Notes: a model not told the origin generated them from the letters alone. Positions 15,244 to 24,237 are shown, counted from the stretch's first letter. The stretch is 27,307 nucleotides of DNA from Planctomycetaceae bacterium (GCA_009776995.1 WRMR01000008.1:1-27307); one strand, 5' to 3'. Program-made: numbers and translations.

Positions 15244-15900
15244 TCATTTGAAAACGCTGTGGACAATCTTGGGACTTGGCAGTGGGTATGCCTGTGGCCA
15301 ATCGCCCCAATCGTTGCCCGGATGTTTCTCCGTTGAGCAACCTCGCATGGCCTCAAGAGCATCGTGGTAGATCCCGGCAAAGCCGTACTCTTTTGATCGC
15401 TCCTGGATGTACTCCATATCGGCAAAGGCTTTGGCAATCGGCAGCCAGGAATCTTCAAGAGAGGACACTGCTCCCAACCAATGCACGATTCGGTATTTCA
15501 GGCAGTATTCCTGTCCCATATTCCGAGAAATCTTTTTCCACTGATCGCAACCTCTGGCCAGTTGTTCATGGCACTCTCGTATTTCATGATCGCTCAATTC
15601 CTTCAGGATGGCACGGTGATATTGTGGATGGCCAAATATGAGTTGTTCATTGGATTTTCCAGTGAATCCGGATTGAAAAAGATTGCGTCCCAACTTGATC
15701 ACCTTGTCGATACTTCGCAGATTCAAATCGGAATGCTTGTGAATCTCTTTGAATTGCTCCACTGTCAACGCCTCATGGGTCAATGCCAGGCATCCCAGGA
15801 TCGCCATCGTTTCCGATGGATCAACGTCAAGTTTGTCTTTCAATAGCCCCAATTCATCATCAACCAGTTCTTCAACGCCGGTCAACCATTGGGATTTCAT
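15244..15900 (-). pseudogene. STAND-type NTPase fragment (post-ATPase helical region)
   Basis: An open frame of 218 residues from an ATG at 15900 that has AAGGA 8-12 nt upstream. It contains WLTGVEELVDDELGLL, MAILGCLALTHEALTVEQFK, LIFGHPQYHRAILKELSD and YCLKYRIVHWLG. These fit the winged-helix and helical region that follows the ATPase in NACHT/STAND proteins with WD40 sensors. There is no Walker A or B motif, so the ATPase core is missing, and the frame ends abruptly 37 bp from the group II intron tip. It is treated as a remnant, though a free-standing protein cannot be excluded. STAND-WD40 proteins often act in signalling or anti-phage defence. No such role is shown here. Confidence 0.5.
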
Positions 15901-15990
15901 ACTCGAATTCCTTGTGATGTGCTGTTGTTCATGGCGGTGATACATATTACCGCCTGCTATTGGGAATGTAGTGTCACGAAACGCCGGGAG

Positions 15991-16582
15991 TCACGATTTC
16001 GCAGGAATGATTTCGTAAGTATAAAAATCTTCGTCTTTGGTGACGACACAAATCAGCGACGGTTCTTCCGGCGTTTTTGATTCAATACAACACGCCCCCA
16101 CCGGATTGATGCTGAAAAACAGCGTGGCCAGAGAGTCGATCTTTGGCTCATCACTGCGCGGCCACGGCCAGATTTTGACCATTTGGTCGCGACCTGGTGA
16201 GATGATATACTCGTCGGTGAAATAAATTGGATACCACAAGTTCAAGTTATAGTGTTCATATAACTTTGTAGTATTGGCTTCTGTAGTAATATGCTGGACG
16301 ATGATCCGCCCGGATGCATCACTGGATATCACTTTTTTGCCATCGGGAGAAAACGAGACGGAGGTTACCATGGCAAAATGCCCCCGGCAATCATGGAGTA
16401 ATTTACCGGTTTCCACGCCCCAGATTTTGACTGTACCATCATGACTCCCCGAAACGATACGGTGGCCATCAGGAGAAAACAAGACGGAGGCTACACCGCT
16501 CGCACACTCCAGGAAATCATTGCTCTCATACTCCTGGAAACCACGGAGTAATTTACCGGTTTCCACGTCCCAGATTTTGACT
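15991..16582 (-). pseudogene. WD40-repeat protein, 5'-truncated
   Basis: About 197 residues of C-terminal WD40 repeats: VKIWDVETGKLLRGF; VASVLFSPDGHRIVSGSHDG; TVKIWGVETGKLLHDCRGH; VTSVSFSPDGKKVISSDASG; a degenerate blade; MVKIWPWPRS; ending EIIPAKS. Two blades are nearly identical in DNA (about 36 of 38 bases at 16396-16433 and 16535-16572), a sign of recent repeat duplication. The upstream side breaks at about 16582, exactly where a transposase remnant begins, so the N-terminal blades and any effector or ATPase domain are lost. WD40 beta-propellers bind partner proteins. The neighbouring fragment at 15244 may come from the same or a related STAND protein, but the order (WD40 first) shows rearrangement or two genes. 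Confidence 0.65.
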
Positions 16583-16618
16583 AGACTTATTCGGAAACTC
16601 GATAAAATCCTTTCCAAA

Positions 16619-17398
16619 CTATCCATATTGACGTTTTTTGAGAAAGTAGGCAATCCGATGGACTCCAGGCATGTGGACATGGGCGAGGTCGTCTGAATCG
16701 GAAAGGTTTTTGATTTCTCTGGTATAGCCGTAGTTACCGACTTGGCTGTAGCCCTTCCAAGCGTCTGTTATCCATGTCGCATCGGGAGATATGCTGTCCC
16801 GAATGAATGGGATGAGTGAACCCCGGACGCATCGGGAACATGACGCATTCGAGTCCGCCCGAAACCCTTGCCTTCCTTAATCTCAATGGCAATCACAACG
16901 ATGTCCCTGTCTGCACCTCGACCGCGTTTTTCCGCCGTGTTCTTCGCCACCGAGGAATGTTTCGTCAACCTCCACCGTTCCCGTCAACTTCGTCCTTTCG
17001 GAGTTGACCATCGCCACTCGAAAGCGTTGCAACATCATCCACGCCACATGGTAACTTGTTCCTATGGTTCGCTCCAACGTTTTCACCGACAAGCCGTTCT
17101 TCGCGGTAGTGACAAGCCAGGCTACCTCAAACCAAGTCATTAAAGGGGTTCGTGTTTTCTCGAAGATGGTGTTTGCGGTCATGGTGACTTGATGCCGACA
17201 TAGTGGACATGCCAACCTGTTCCGGCTTTTGAACCACGGTTGAGATGCCAAATTGCACATAGGGCACAAAAAGCCAGTTGGCCATCGTATATCAATCAGG
17301 TAATTCAGGCAAGCTTTTTCATCGGGGAACATCTGAAAAAACTCGCGCATGGTATTTGGGTATTCTTGGATCATGACGAACAAGCCGCTATCACACAT
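16619..17398 (-). pseudogene. IS1595-family (ISXO2-like) transposase, frameshifted
   Basis: The N-terminal zinc ribbon is intact: CPMC...CPLC within FLCPMCNLASQPWF and LACPLCRHQVT. The helix-turn-helix (TMTANTIFEKTRTPLMTWFE) and the DDE opening VEVDETFLGG follow. After GGEEHGGK the frame slips in a GGAAAAAC run near 16940 and continues as RGRGADRDIVVIAIEIKEG. It slips again near 16830 in a GGGG run and continues as SLIPFIRDSISPDATWITDA, then WKGYSQ, HMPGVHRIAYFLKK, and stops at TAG 16619-16621. The usual last 40-50 residues after the LKK segment are missing. Two homopolymer frameshifts and a C-terminal truncation indicate a dead copy. The left junction falls inside the WD40 gene. Confidence 0.8.
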
Positions 17399-17514
17399 AA
17401 CAAAAATACATACGATTTTTCCTCGATTATACTACAGGGGGCACTAAGTCGATACCCCCATAACAGCATAAACAGAAAATATTAGGGTGAAAATTGGGTA
17501 GCTCTCAATCGGGC

Positions 17515-18253
17515 AAAGTGAACAGTGACAGGGCTTCCAGCCTGTCCTCGAACAGGTCGTTGCGGCTGCATGCTTCGCGATAGGCTGCCTCGCCGTTGAA
17601 CGGAATGTAATTCATAAGGTGTGACAGTATCGCCTCGTATTCGTTCATCAAAGCAAGTCCTGCCTTTTGGTCCAATTAGCAATTGCGGATCATGTTCTGG
17701 ATCGCAGGACTATCGATCACACGTTTCTTGTTGGCGGTCCTCTCCTCTTCCTCTCATGTATCCCATTTGATCTTTTCCAGCAGAATACTGGTTCGTTCCT
17801 CCACCTCTGGCCGGGTTACTTTGACAATCGCGGCGTTCGTCTTTTGTTTGTCGATTGTCAGTGCCTTTGGGATCAAGACCTGATTGAAATGCCAGTCCAA
17901 AAGCTGCTTTTCGAGCAACATATGTAATTCCGTATGGGAATTCCGGTTCAATTCCGCATTCAGCAAACAGACGCATTTTCCGCCTGGTTTCAGCAGGTCC
18001 AGGGCTTTCATCAATTGTGTCACCATCGGACGACAATGGCGCTATAATAATCCAGTCGTAGCGAATCAGCGTATCGAATGTCAGAATATCGTCATGGACA
18101 ACGCGGATTTCCTGCTCTTCGTACATGCGCCGCAGGGCTGGATTGCTTTCCATCACGTCGAGGTTCTCATCCCTGCAGCCAAGGAAAGCCTGGCTCTTCT
18201 TGATCTGATGGACCAAATTGCCATTTCCGCCGGTCACAAACAGGATGTTGTCG
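17515..18253 (-). pseudogene. DNA (adenine) methyltransferase remnant (DUF4942-like)
   Basis: In minus orientation the first frame reads NGNLVHQIKKSQAFLGCRDE, then DVMESNPALRRMYEEQEIRV and DDILTFDTLIRYDWIIIAPL. This follows a class I SAM-methyltransferase of the DUF4942 type. A frameshift near 18025 leads to TQLMKALDLLKPGGKCVCLL and KTNAAIVKVTRPEVEERTS. In-frame stops at 17754-17756 and at the TAA near 17680 separate the tail ALMNEYEAILSHLMNYIPF, which ends at TGA 17515. The catalytic (N/D)PP(F/Y) motif expected after YDWII has become IAPLS, so activity is lost. The N-terminal SAM-binding part is gone, replaced at 18253 by an ISKra4-type remnant. Methyltransferases of this kind are common on phages and plasmids. 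Confidence 0.65.
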
Positions 18254-18574
18254 CTATATTGAGTCCGTAATTTCCAGTACTTCACCGTACAGGCTGCAAA
18301 CGCCTGCCATCGCGTTCTTGAAACAACCCGGTGTCTCACGCGACATCGCAACATCATCTTTCGGACGTTCTGTTGGATGACCTTTCTTCTTGCCCCGGCG
18401 TGTTGAGCCGCACATTGGCTCCGTCCAAACTCACCGCAAACACCTTCGCTTCCTCAAGCGGCAACTCTTCCTGCAAGCGAACTTCGTTGAATAATTAATG
18501 TCTTCGTGTTGCTCGAGTTGTTCGCCCATTTTATCAACGATGTTTTGAATCGCCGTGTGGCTCGGTTGGAACGC
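18254..18574 (-). pseudogene. ISKra4-like transposase remnant
   Basis: Fragments of one protein in three frames: AFQPSHTAIQNIVDKMGEQL, then EELPLEEAKVFAVSLDGANV with RLNTPG, then KKKGHPTERPKD and FKNAMAGVCSLYGEV. The SLDGANV...PGKK.G.P..RPK...FKNAM.G..SLYG series is typical of ISKra4-type transposases. It starts 3 bp after the HIT gene stop and ends where the methyltransferase relic begins, so it replaced the 5' part of that gene. No ends of the element can be defined. Confidence 0.6.
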
Positions 18575-18577
18575 AGC

Positions 18578-19108
18578 TTATGCTTTTTTCCGGATGATTT
18601 CGGCCAATGCCTGCAAGGATTGCGGGATGACTTTGGTTTCACCGATCGCGGCCATGAAATTCGTGTCGCCGTTCCAGCGCGGAACGATGTGCCAGTGCAA
18701 GTGGCCGGGCAGCCCGGCACCGGCAACCCGGCCGAGGTTCAAACCAATGTTAAAGCCTTCGGCATGCAATATTTCTTCGAGAACCCCGACCCAAAAATTC
18801 AACTGTTCGGCAAGTTCCGCCCGCAATTCCGGCGTCAATGCGTTGAGCGTCGGGAGATGCCGTTTCGGCGCGAGTAGCAAATGGCCGTTGTTGTAGGGAA
18901 AACGGTTGAGAATCGCGATGGTCAGCTCCGATTGCCCGACGACAAAACGATCCGCATTGTCCGAATCGACCACCGCCCGGCAGATGAAGCAGTTTGGGTC
19001 ACCATCGTCCCAAACCCGGGGCACCGGCTCATGTGCCGCATTCTCTCCGTCTTCCGCCGTGACGTAACTCAGCCGCCAGGGTGCCCAAACAACATCAAGT
19101 TTTCCCAT
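18578..19108 (-). CDS. HIT-family hydrolase/phosphorylase (Ap4A-type)
   Basis: 176 residues. WAPWRLSYV (8-16) and the CFIC pair (Cys40, Cys43) match the zinc-containing HIT branch that includes mycobacterial-type Ap4A phosphorylase. ILNRFPYNNGHLLLAPKRH (67-84) and the histidine triad GHLHWHIVPRW (135-145, His136/138/140, His140 nucleophile) are intact, as are NIGLNLG and the downstream GDTNFM. Such enzymes cleave dinucleoside polyphosphates or nucleotide conjugates in the cytoplasm. The ATG at 19108 is chosen over one 60 codons upstream because GGGAG lies 6 nt before it and the family N-terminus starts there. The longer start would run through an intergenic repeat. The stop codon abuts the ISKra4-like remnant, but no family residue is lost. 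Confidence 0.85.
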   Translation of the reverse strand: MGKLDVVWAPWRLSYVTAEDGENAAHEPVPRVWDDGDPNCFICRAVVDSDNADRFVVGQSELTIAILNRFPYNNGHLLLAPKRHLPTLNALTPELRAELAEQLNFWVGVLEEILHAEGFNIGLNLGRVAGAGLPGHLHWHIVPRWNGDTNFMAAIGETKVIPQSLQALAEIIRKKA

Positions 19109-19147
19109 ATAATCTCCCGCTCTCAGGCTTTCGCCAGAAAATATTAA

Positions 19148-19250
19148 GACAGGATTAACAGGATTTTCAGGAGTGAGTGAATACTCCTTTTGCTTTCTTT
19201 CTTCATCATCCTGAAAATCTTGTCGTAAAAAAAACTTGTAAATCCTGTCC
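19148..19250. repeat. Dispersed-type inverted repeat between the HIT and dehydrogenase genes
   Basis: Left arm GACAGGATTAACAGGATTTTCAGGA-like unit (19148-19172); right arm TCCTGAAAATCTTGTC (19209-19224), then AAATCCTGTCC (19239-19249). The ACAGGAT...TTTTCAGGA unit is one I recognise as a frequent intergenic repeat in diverse bacteria. Here it forms a large imperfect hairpin upstream of the HIT gene and downstream of the dehydrogenase gene. Confidence 0.55.
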
Positions 19251-19294
19251 GAATGCTTTTGGGCGAAAACATTCAGTGAAAGGCACATACTTCT

Positions 19295-20389
19295 CTACTC
19301 ACGTTTTATCATGCCCGCTGTGCGAACAGTCAGTTCCGGATCGGTTGTCAGCGGAAGTTGAACGGCCTGACCGGTTTCAGCCGCTTTATAGATGGCAAGG
19401 ATAATCTCGACGCTGCGGCGTCCTTCCTGGCCGTCGATGAGCGGTTTGCGTCCGGAATTGATCGCGTCGATGACGTCGGCAAACTGTCTCGCGTGACCGT
19501 GATGTCCGATTGCCGCCGGGTCCGCCGCTCCTCCTCCGCCGGAAAGCCGATTGGTCATCGCCTCGCGAATTGCCGCGTCGTCAGGTATCGATTCGGCAAA
19601 ATCCCATTTGACAATATCCTCTTCTTCCAACACGGCGGAACCTGCCTCGCCATGGATTTCCACCCGTTTCAAATAGCCGGGATACGCGGCGGTTGTCGCT
19701 TCGATGACGCCCAACGCCCCGTTCGCAAATTGTACTGTCGCAACGGCGGTGTCTTCGACCGCGATGCGTTCATGGGCAAGTAACGCGGCTTGTGCCCTGA
19801 TTTCAACGATTGGCCCCATCAACCAGGTCAGCAAATCGACCGAGTGAATCGCCTGGTTCATCAAGGCCCCGCCGCCGTCCAGTTCCCAAGTGCCGCGCCA
19901 GGCACCACTGTCGTAATACCCTTGGGTGCGGTACCACTTGACGATGGCATCGCCCATGGTCAGCCGTCCGAACCGGTTGGCCGTGATTGCATTTTTGATT
20001 TTGACGCTCGAATCGTGAAATCGTGAGGGAAAAATCGTCGAAAGCGTCACGCCCGCCTTGTCACAGGCATCTATGATCGCGTCGCAACGTTCGAGCGTGA
20101 TTTCAAGCGGTTTTTCGACGATGACGTGTTTCCCCGCCCTGGCTGCGGCAATTGCCGCTTCGGCATGGGCCCCACTCGGCGTTCCGATGGTCACGATTTT
20201 GACATTGGGATCGGCCAGCAAGACATCAAGACTCTCGCAAGCCTTGCAACCGAATTCTTTTGCAATGTTTTCCGCCGCCTGGGGAATATGATCGTAACAT
20301 GTGGCCAGTTCGCCCCCGGTGTCTTTGATTGCCCGCGCGTGAAACCTGGCGATCATGCCGCAACCGATAATCCCGAACTGATTGATCAT
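19295..20389 (-). CDS. Gfo/Idh/MocA-family oxidoreductase
   Basis: 364 residues. An N-terminal Rossmann domain with the dinucleotide motif FGIIGCGMIARFHARA (5-20). The strand VKIVTIGTPSGAHAEAA is followed by the family signature AGKHVIVEKPLEIT, in which EKP contains the conserved lysine. The C-terminal domain contains WELDGGGALMNQAIHSVDLL, with the GG(G)...H.D pattern that holds the catalytic-type His and substrate residues. These enzymes oxidise or reduce sugars, inositols or related cyclitols with NAD(P). The substrate cannot be told. No signal peptide, so it is cytoplasmic. ATG 20389 has GGGAG about 7 nt upstream and starts directly before the nucleotide-binding strand. An upstream ATG would add 35 unrelated residues. 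It is transcribed in the same direction as the HIT gene, but 187 bp with a repeat separates them. Confidence 0.85.
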   Translation of the reverse strand: MINQFGIIGCGMIARFHARAIKDTGGELATCYDHIPQAAENIAKEFGCKACESLDVLLADPNVKIVTIGTPSGAHAEAAIAAARAGKHVIVEKPLEITLERCDAIIDACDKAGVTLSTIFPSRFHDSSVKIKNAITANRFGRLTMGDAIVKWYRTQGYYDSGAWRGTWELDGGGALMNQAIHSVDLLTWLMGPIVEIRAQAALLAHERIAVEDTAVATVQFANGALGVIEATTAAYPGYLKRVEIHGEAGSAVLEEEDIVKWDFAESIPDDAAIREAMTNRLSGGGGAADPAAIGHHGHARQFADVIDAINSGRKPLIDGQEGRRSVEIILAIYKAAETGQAVQLPLTTDPELTVRTAGMIKRE

Positions 20390-20646
20390 GAGTTTGCTCC
20401 CTGGGAAAAGAATATTTGGATGATGTCCGGCTCGCTTCCGGTGAATGGGTTGCCAATTTCCCGTCATTATTGCCATTCGCGCAAGAAATGTCAAGAACTT
20501 GCAACGAAAACAGACAATGTAAAGTTTCTAATCGTTTCGTACTTTGAGGGGTTTTCATTTGATCAAAATGAGTAAACTGACAATGACATAAAACACAAAA
20601 ACCAGCCATGATACGCCTTGTTCAACGTCAAACAAGGAGGTGAATC

Positions 20647-20845
20647 ATGCCTGGGCCGTCTGCGACGAAGTGGTCTCAAAACGGGGAACGTACCATAACA
20701 CTGCCGATCGCGCAAGATCATTATGACAAAATTATCAGCAACCCCCCAAGCATTTCGTGAGGAGTGGCTTGATCCCAACTACGCAGATCATCCGGAACTG
20801 TTTCCCGCCGATTTTGGGAAGGGTTGCGAAATGAACGGACATTAG
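20647..20845 (+). pseudogene. Transposase N-terminal fragment, frameshifted in a C-run
   Basis: A perfect AAGGAGGT (20634-20641) precedes ATG 20647. The frame reads MPGPSATKWSQNGERTITLP and IAQDHYDKIISNPPSIS, then stops. Removing one C from the six-C run at 20742-20747 restores QAFREEWLDPNYADHPELFP and ADFGKGCEMNGH, ending at TAG 20845. The TKWSQ.GERTI.LPI...FR.WLD...HPELFP pattern is the N-terminus of a transposase family I have seen in planctomycetes and cyanobacteria, though I cannot name the IS group with confidence. Catalytic residues are absent, so only the N-terminal tip remains. Confidence 0.55.
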
Positions 20846-21433
20846 AAAAAGGGAGCATGTTTGTAATGCGTCCCTCGCAGAGGCTTTGTACGGCACTATC
20901 AACAGACGCGAAACATTGCTCCCTGTGTATTGGTAGCCGTGATCAACGCTTATGTTGGTAGTTATTTGTATAGAATACAGCCAGCCGTCGTACATCCCGA
21001 ATCCGGGACAATACGAACTCAACGTTGCTTAAACATCGAGATTGTCCAAATTTCCGCGAGTAAAGCAATGGAGGATTTCGCCTCCATAAAAAATACATTA
21101 AGGGCACCTCTGAAAAAGGTCATTTTTTGCCAAGCGTTGGTTTCATCGTCCCTTTTTTTGTAATATTCCGTGAGAGGCAGGTTTTCACGGTGTTTTTTTC
21201 CTTTTTAATCCTCGTATTTTGCCTTGCCGACGCCTTTGAAATCACGTCGGCGCACACGTTCCCCTTTTTTTGCCGGTTGCGGACACTTCGCTTTCAATTT
21301 CTTCGGGCGTTTCAAACTCACCAATCGACTCCTATTGGACGTCAAATTCCGCATCCCCATCCAAAATCGCGCCCTGGCAAAACCAATACTCCGTAACACT
21401 TCGTTGCCCATCCGCATTTTTTGCGAACCAAAA
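20846..21433. other. Gap between transposase remnants, no gene recognised
   Basis: About 590 bp. A perfect hairpin, ATGGAGG-ATTTCG-CCTCCAT (21068-21087), is followed by A-runs, so on the minus strand it is preceded, not followed, by T. AGGGCACCTCTGAAAAAGG (21101-21119) looks like the type of sequence found at insertion-sequence ends. A 70-codon basic frame on the minus strand (21205-21417, RVRRRDFKGVGKAKYED at its end) has no family signature and may be chance. Confidence 0.4.
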
Positions 21434-22144
21434 ATATGTTCAACCCGGCATCACATCGAAACAACTTACGGCGTGAAATATTCGCCGACCGGCGTCAAGG
21501 AACTGCTGCATCGACTCGGTCTTGTTGACAAGAAGCCCAAGCACGTGCTCGGCAAACTTGATCCGGCGAAACAGGCGGAGTTCATCGCGGCATACGAAAA
21601 ACTCCGTAAAAACCAGGGTAAAAACGATCCGGTGTATTTCGGCGACGGTTGCCATCCGCAGTTCAACAGCATCCCGGCCTTTGGTTGGATTCGTCGTGGC
21701 GTCGAGAAGGAGTTGAAGTCGAATTGCGGTCGCGAGCGGGTGAATATTCATGGTGCGGTCGATATCGACACGCTGGAAACAGTGACGGATTGTACCGACA
21801 GCATCAACTCGCAATCGACGATGTGTTTGTTCGACAAGCTGGAAGCGAAGCATCCGGATGAGAAGATTGTTGACAACGCGACGTATTACAAATCGTTGCT
21901 TGTGAAGGAATGTTTGAAAACTTCGCGGATAAAAATACACTTTTTGCCGGGTTACTCGCAAAATTTGAACTTGATTGAGCGGTTGTGGAAATTTTTCAAG
22001 AAGAAAATTCTCTACAACAAATATTACGAAACGTTCGATGAATTTTTATCGGCGTGCAAAAGCTTCTTCCGCTGTCGAACGAAGTACCGCGACGAGCTGC
22101 GCTCGATCCTCGCCGAAAAATTCCACCAATACAAAACAGAATGA
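21434..22144 (+). pseudogene. IS630-family transposase, 5'-truncated
   Basis: About 236 residues cover the winged-helix end (HIETTYGVKYSPTGVKELLH; RLGLVDKKPKHVLGK) and the whole DDE catalytic domain. VYFGDGCHPQFN holds the first Asp, EKIVDNATYYKSLLV the second, and FLPGYSQNLNLIERLWKFFK the Glu. GAVDIDTLETVTDC and SQSTMCLFDKLEAKHP are also typical. The catalytic triad is intact, but the N-terminal helix-turn-helix (normally about 100 residues) is replaced by unrelated sequence upstream of 21434, so DNA-end recognition should be lost. The open frame itself extends upstream to 21224, but that part is not family-like. No flanking inverted repeats were found. Confidence 0.75.
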
Positions 22145-22296
22145 ACCGATTTTTCAACCGGCTTCGGTATACGGCACAAATGGACACAGAGACGGGTTTA
22201 GTGTAAAATACCGGGGTATCATCACCACATTTGAGGATGAAAACGACCTGGTTATCCTCTTTACAGCAATCGTCAATTTCAGGAAGGAATCACTCC

Positions 22297-24150
22297 ATGA
22301 CAATGACAATCCAAAAACGTTTGCCGCTCTTTTGGTTCTTCATGCTGGTTTTGTTGAACCACGCATGGAGTTATGGTCAAGTTACTCAGCCAAGTGCTTA
22401 TTCGGGGTCATTTTACGGCAGCAGTTCCGGAGTCTTGATACCAACGGACTCGTTTATGATAACGCCCCAGGATGCAAACACGCACTATTATTCGCCTGAC
22501 GCCCCGGAATTGATAAACGATTGGGACAAATTCAATACCAAGCGCAAAGAGTCTGCGGAGGGAATGGCAAGAAATCATCAGATTCAGCGTCAATTTGAAG
22601 ATGCGCTATGGACGCTGAAAAATAAAATTCTGGAATCGCGGCTTGCGGAACTGGCCAAGCTCAAGCCCACGCAAGAGCCGGACGTTTCGCGATGGAATTT
22701 TAACGTGTTCCTTTTCCCCGAGCTGGACGGTTCGACCAGTTGCGATCTTCTCGGGAAAATCGTGATTGCCCGGCTTTTGGGGATTCCATATCAATGGACC
22801 AGTGCGACCGTGCAATTCAACAATCGAAACCAATACCAGCAAGTCGCGCGAACATTTCCCAGTAATCATACGCAATTTTTCGGGGGAGGAGATGCTTCGA
22901 TGCAATATCGTTTGCTTCAAGTGATTCCCGACATGGACAAAGCGAATTTCAGGCAGCGTTATATCTTTTTCGATTATTTTGGCCGGTTTCAGGGAACGCA
23001 TGAATCCTATCTGAGTCTGATCGGACCGCCAAAAAATGCTGACCCGAACGCTTCTCCTCCTGTTGGCAATATGGCATCGACTGATTATCCGACATCTTAT
23101 ACGACATCATCGGTGGTCATGCCGTCAGGGGCGGCCGGGCCCACGACGATTCTAATCGGTGACCAGTTCTTTCCACCGTCGGAAATCATTCTTGTCGCCC
23201 GCAAGCCGTCGGAGGATGAGTTGAAAGCGGCGCGGGAAGCGGAAGTCGAATTGGACGTTCGACCGATTGCACTGGACGCGTTCGTCTTTCTGGTCAACCG
23301 CACCAATCCGGTTGAAAGTTTGACGCTGGAGGAAATACGTTCCATTTACGCCAATCCGGGGCCAACCAACTGGAAAAGCTACGGCGGCCCTGACCAAGTC
23401 ATCACGCCTTATGAGCGCAACCGCAATTCGGGCAGTCGTGAATTGATGGACGAAATGGTCGTCACGCCGGAGGCACGGGAAAAATACGCAAAACTGCCTC
23501 AACAACCACCAACAATGATGTCAGCAACGGTGTCAGGTCAGAATACGGTTCAATTTCCTGTTCAAAGCAGCGATTCTTTTGGTACGCCTGTTGCTACACA
23601 ACCCAACGGGACTTGGGGAGGGGTAAGTAACGTACCACAAACGCAGTCTGTGACTCCTGTACCACAAGCTCAATATATCCCTTTTCAACCCACCCCATCC
23701 GGGTCTTTACCGGTTACGACACAACCGGCTGTCTCGGCTTACACTCAGTACACACCTCCATCGACAAATCCGGAGCAAGCCGCAAGAGTTTTCAGCGCGT
23801 TTCGTGACCAACGCCGTACCGCCGAAGGCGGCGGCGGAATGATGTCACCCTATCTTTCCATTGTGCAAGACCCGGCGGGCATCGCGTATTCGGTCTATCA
23901 TTACGAGCATTTCATGGTCAATGTCCTCGAAAGCCGCACACTGGCCGTCGATGGCGTGATGCCGGGTTATGAGACGATTCGCACGAAACAATACCCGCTT
24001 GTCAGCGAGGTGTATGTCGTGACGCGAAAAGACATTGCCGCTGATTCCCCGACGGCGAAACTCCGCGACTGGCTCCTTACCGATAACGGCCAACGCACAA
24101 TCCGCGAAAGCGGCTACGTCCCGATCAACCCCATTATTGCCGCCGAATGA
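22297..24150 (+). CDS. PstS-like phosphate-binding protein with internal P/Q/T-rich insert
   Basis: 617 residues. Signal peptide at 1-28 (LPLFWFFMLVLLNHAWSYG). The substrate-binding fold shows LDGSTSCDLLGKIVIARLLG (143-162), the PstS-type phosphate loop. It continues with RPIALDAFVFLVNRTNPVES (322-341), LTLEEIRSIYANP and ITPYERNRNSGSRELMDEMV (369-388), the second phosphate-contacting segment. A low-complexity Pro/Gln/Thr/Ser-rich stretch (about 402-515) interrupts the fold before YLSIVQDPAGIAYSVYHY and the C-terminal lobe, which ends NGQRTIRESGYVPINP. Normal PstS proteins are about 320-350 residues, so this is nearly double. ATG 22297 is chosen because AGGAAGGA lies about 8 nt before it. No pstC, pstA or pstB is nearby, so it may be a stand-alone periplasmic or cell-surface binder. 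Confidence 0.8.
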   Translation: MTMTIQKRLPLFWFFMLVLLNHAWSYGQVTQPSAYSGSFYGSSSGVLIPTDSFMITPQDANTHYYSPDAPELINDWDKFNTKRKESAEGMARNHQIQRQFEDALWTLKNKILESRLAELAKLKPTQEPDVSRWNFNVFLFPELDGSTSCDLLGKIVIARLLGIPYQWTSATVQFNNRNQYQQVARTFPSNHTQFFGGGDASMQYRLLQVIPDMDKANFRQRYIFFDYFGRFQGTHESYLSLIGPPKNADPNASPPVGNMASTDYPTSYTTSSVVMPSGAAGPTTILIGDQFFPPSEIILVARKPSEDELKAAREAEVELDVRPIALDAFVFLVNRTNPVESLTLEEIRSIYANPGPTNWKSYGGPDQVITPYERNRNSGSRELMDEMVVTPEAREKYAKLPQQPPTMMSATVSGQNTVQFPVQSSDSFGTPVATQPNGTWGGVSNVPQTQSVTPVPQAQYIPFQPTPSGSLPVTTQPAVSAYTQYTPPSTNPEQAARVFSAFRDQRRTAEGGGGMMSPYLSIVQDPAGIAYSVYHYEHFMVNVLESRTLAVDGVMPGYETIRTKQYPLVSEVYVVTRKDIAADSPTAKLRDWLLTDNGQRTIRESGYVPINPIIAAE

Positions 24151-24207
24151 GGGGGTTTACCACAAAAAAGATCGAAGGAATTTGTTTCTCACAGAAATCG
24201 CAACGGA

Positions 24208-24237
24208 CGCAGAGAAATTTGATTTACTACCTCTGCG
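24208..24237. repeat. Inverted repeat between convergent genes
   Basis: CGCAGAG (24208-24214) and CTCTGCG (24231-24237) pair around a 16-nt AT-rich loop. They lie within the longer CTCTGCGCTCTTTGCGAGAA motif, which is common in intergenic DNA of many bacteria. Lying between convergent genes it could slow transcription from both sides, but no T-run is adjacent. Confidence 0.4.

Noticed and set aside
17437..17459. GGGGG...CCCCC flanks near the 5' side of the IS1595-type gene as an IS end
   Set aside because: The presumed left end near 16583 shares only short pieces (GACTTA) and no 8-bp target duplication is visible, so an element boundary is not supported.
21205..21417. 70-codon basic minus-strand frame
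   Set aside because: Lys/Arg-rich with no recognised family and no clear ribosome site. It could be real, but I cannot support it.
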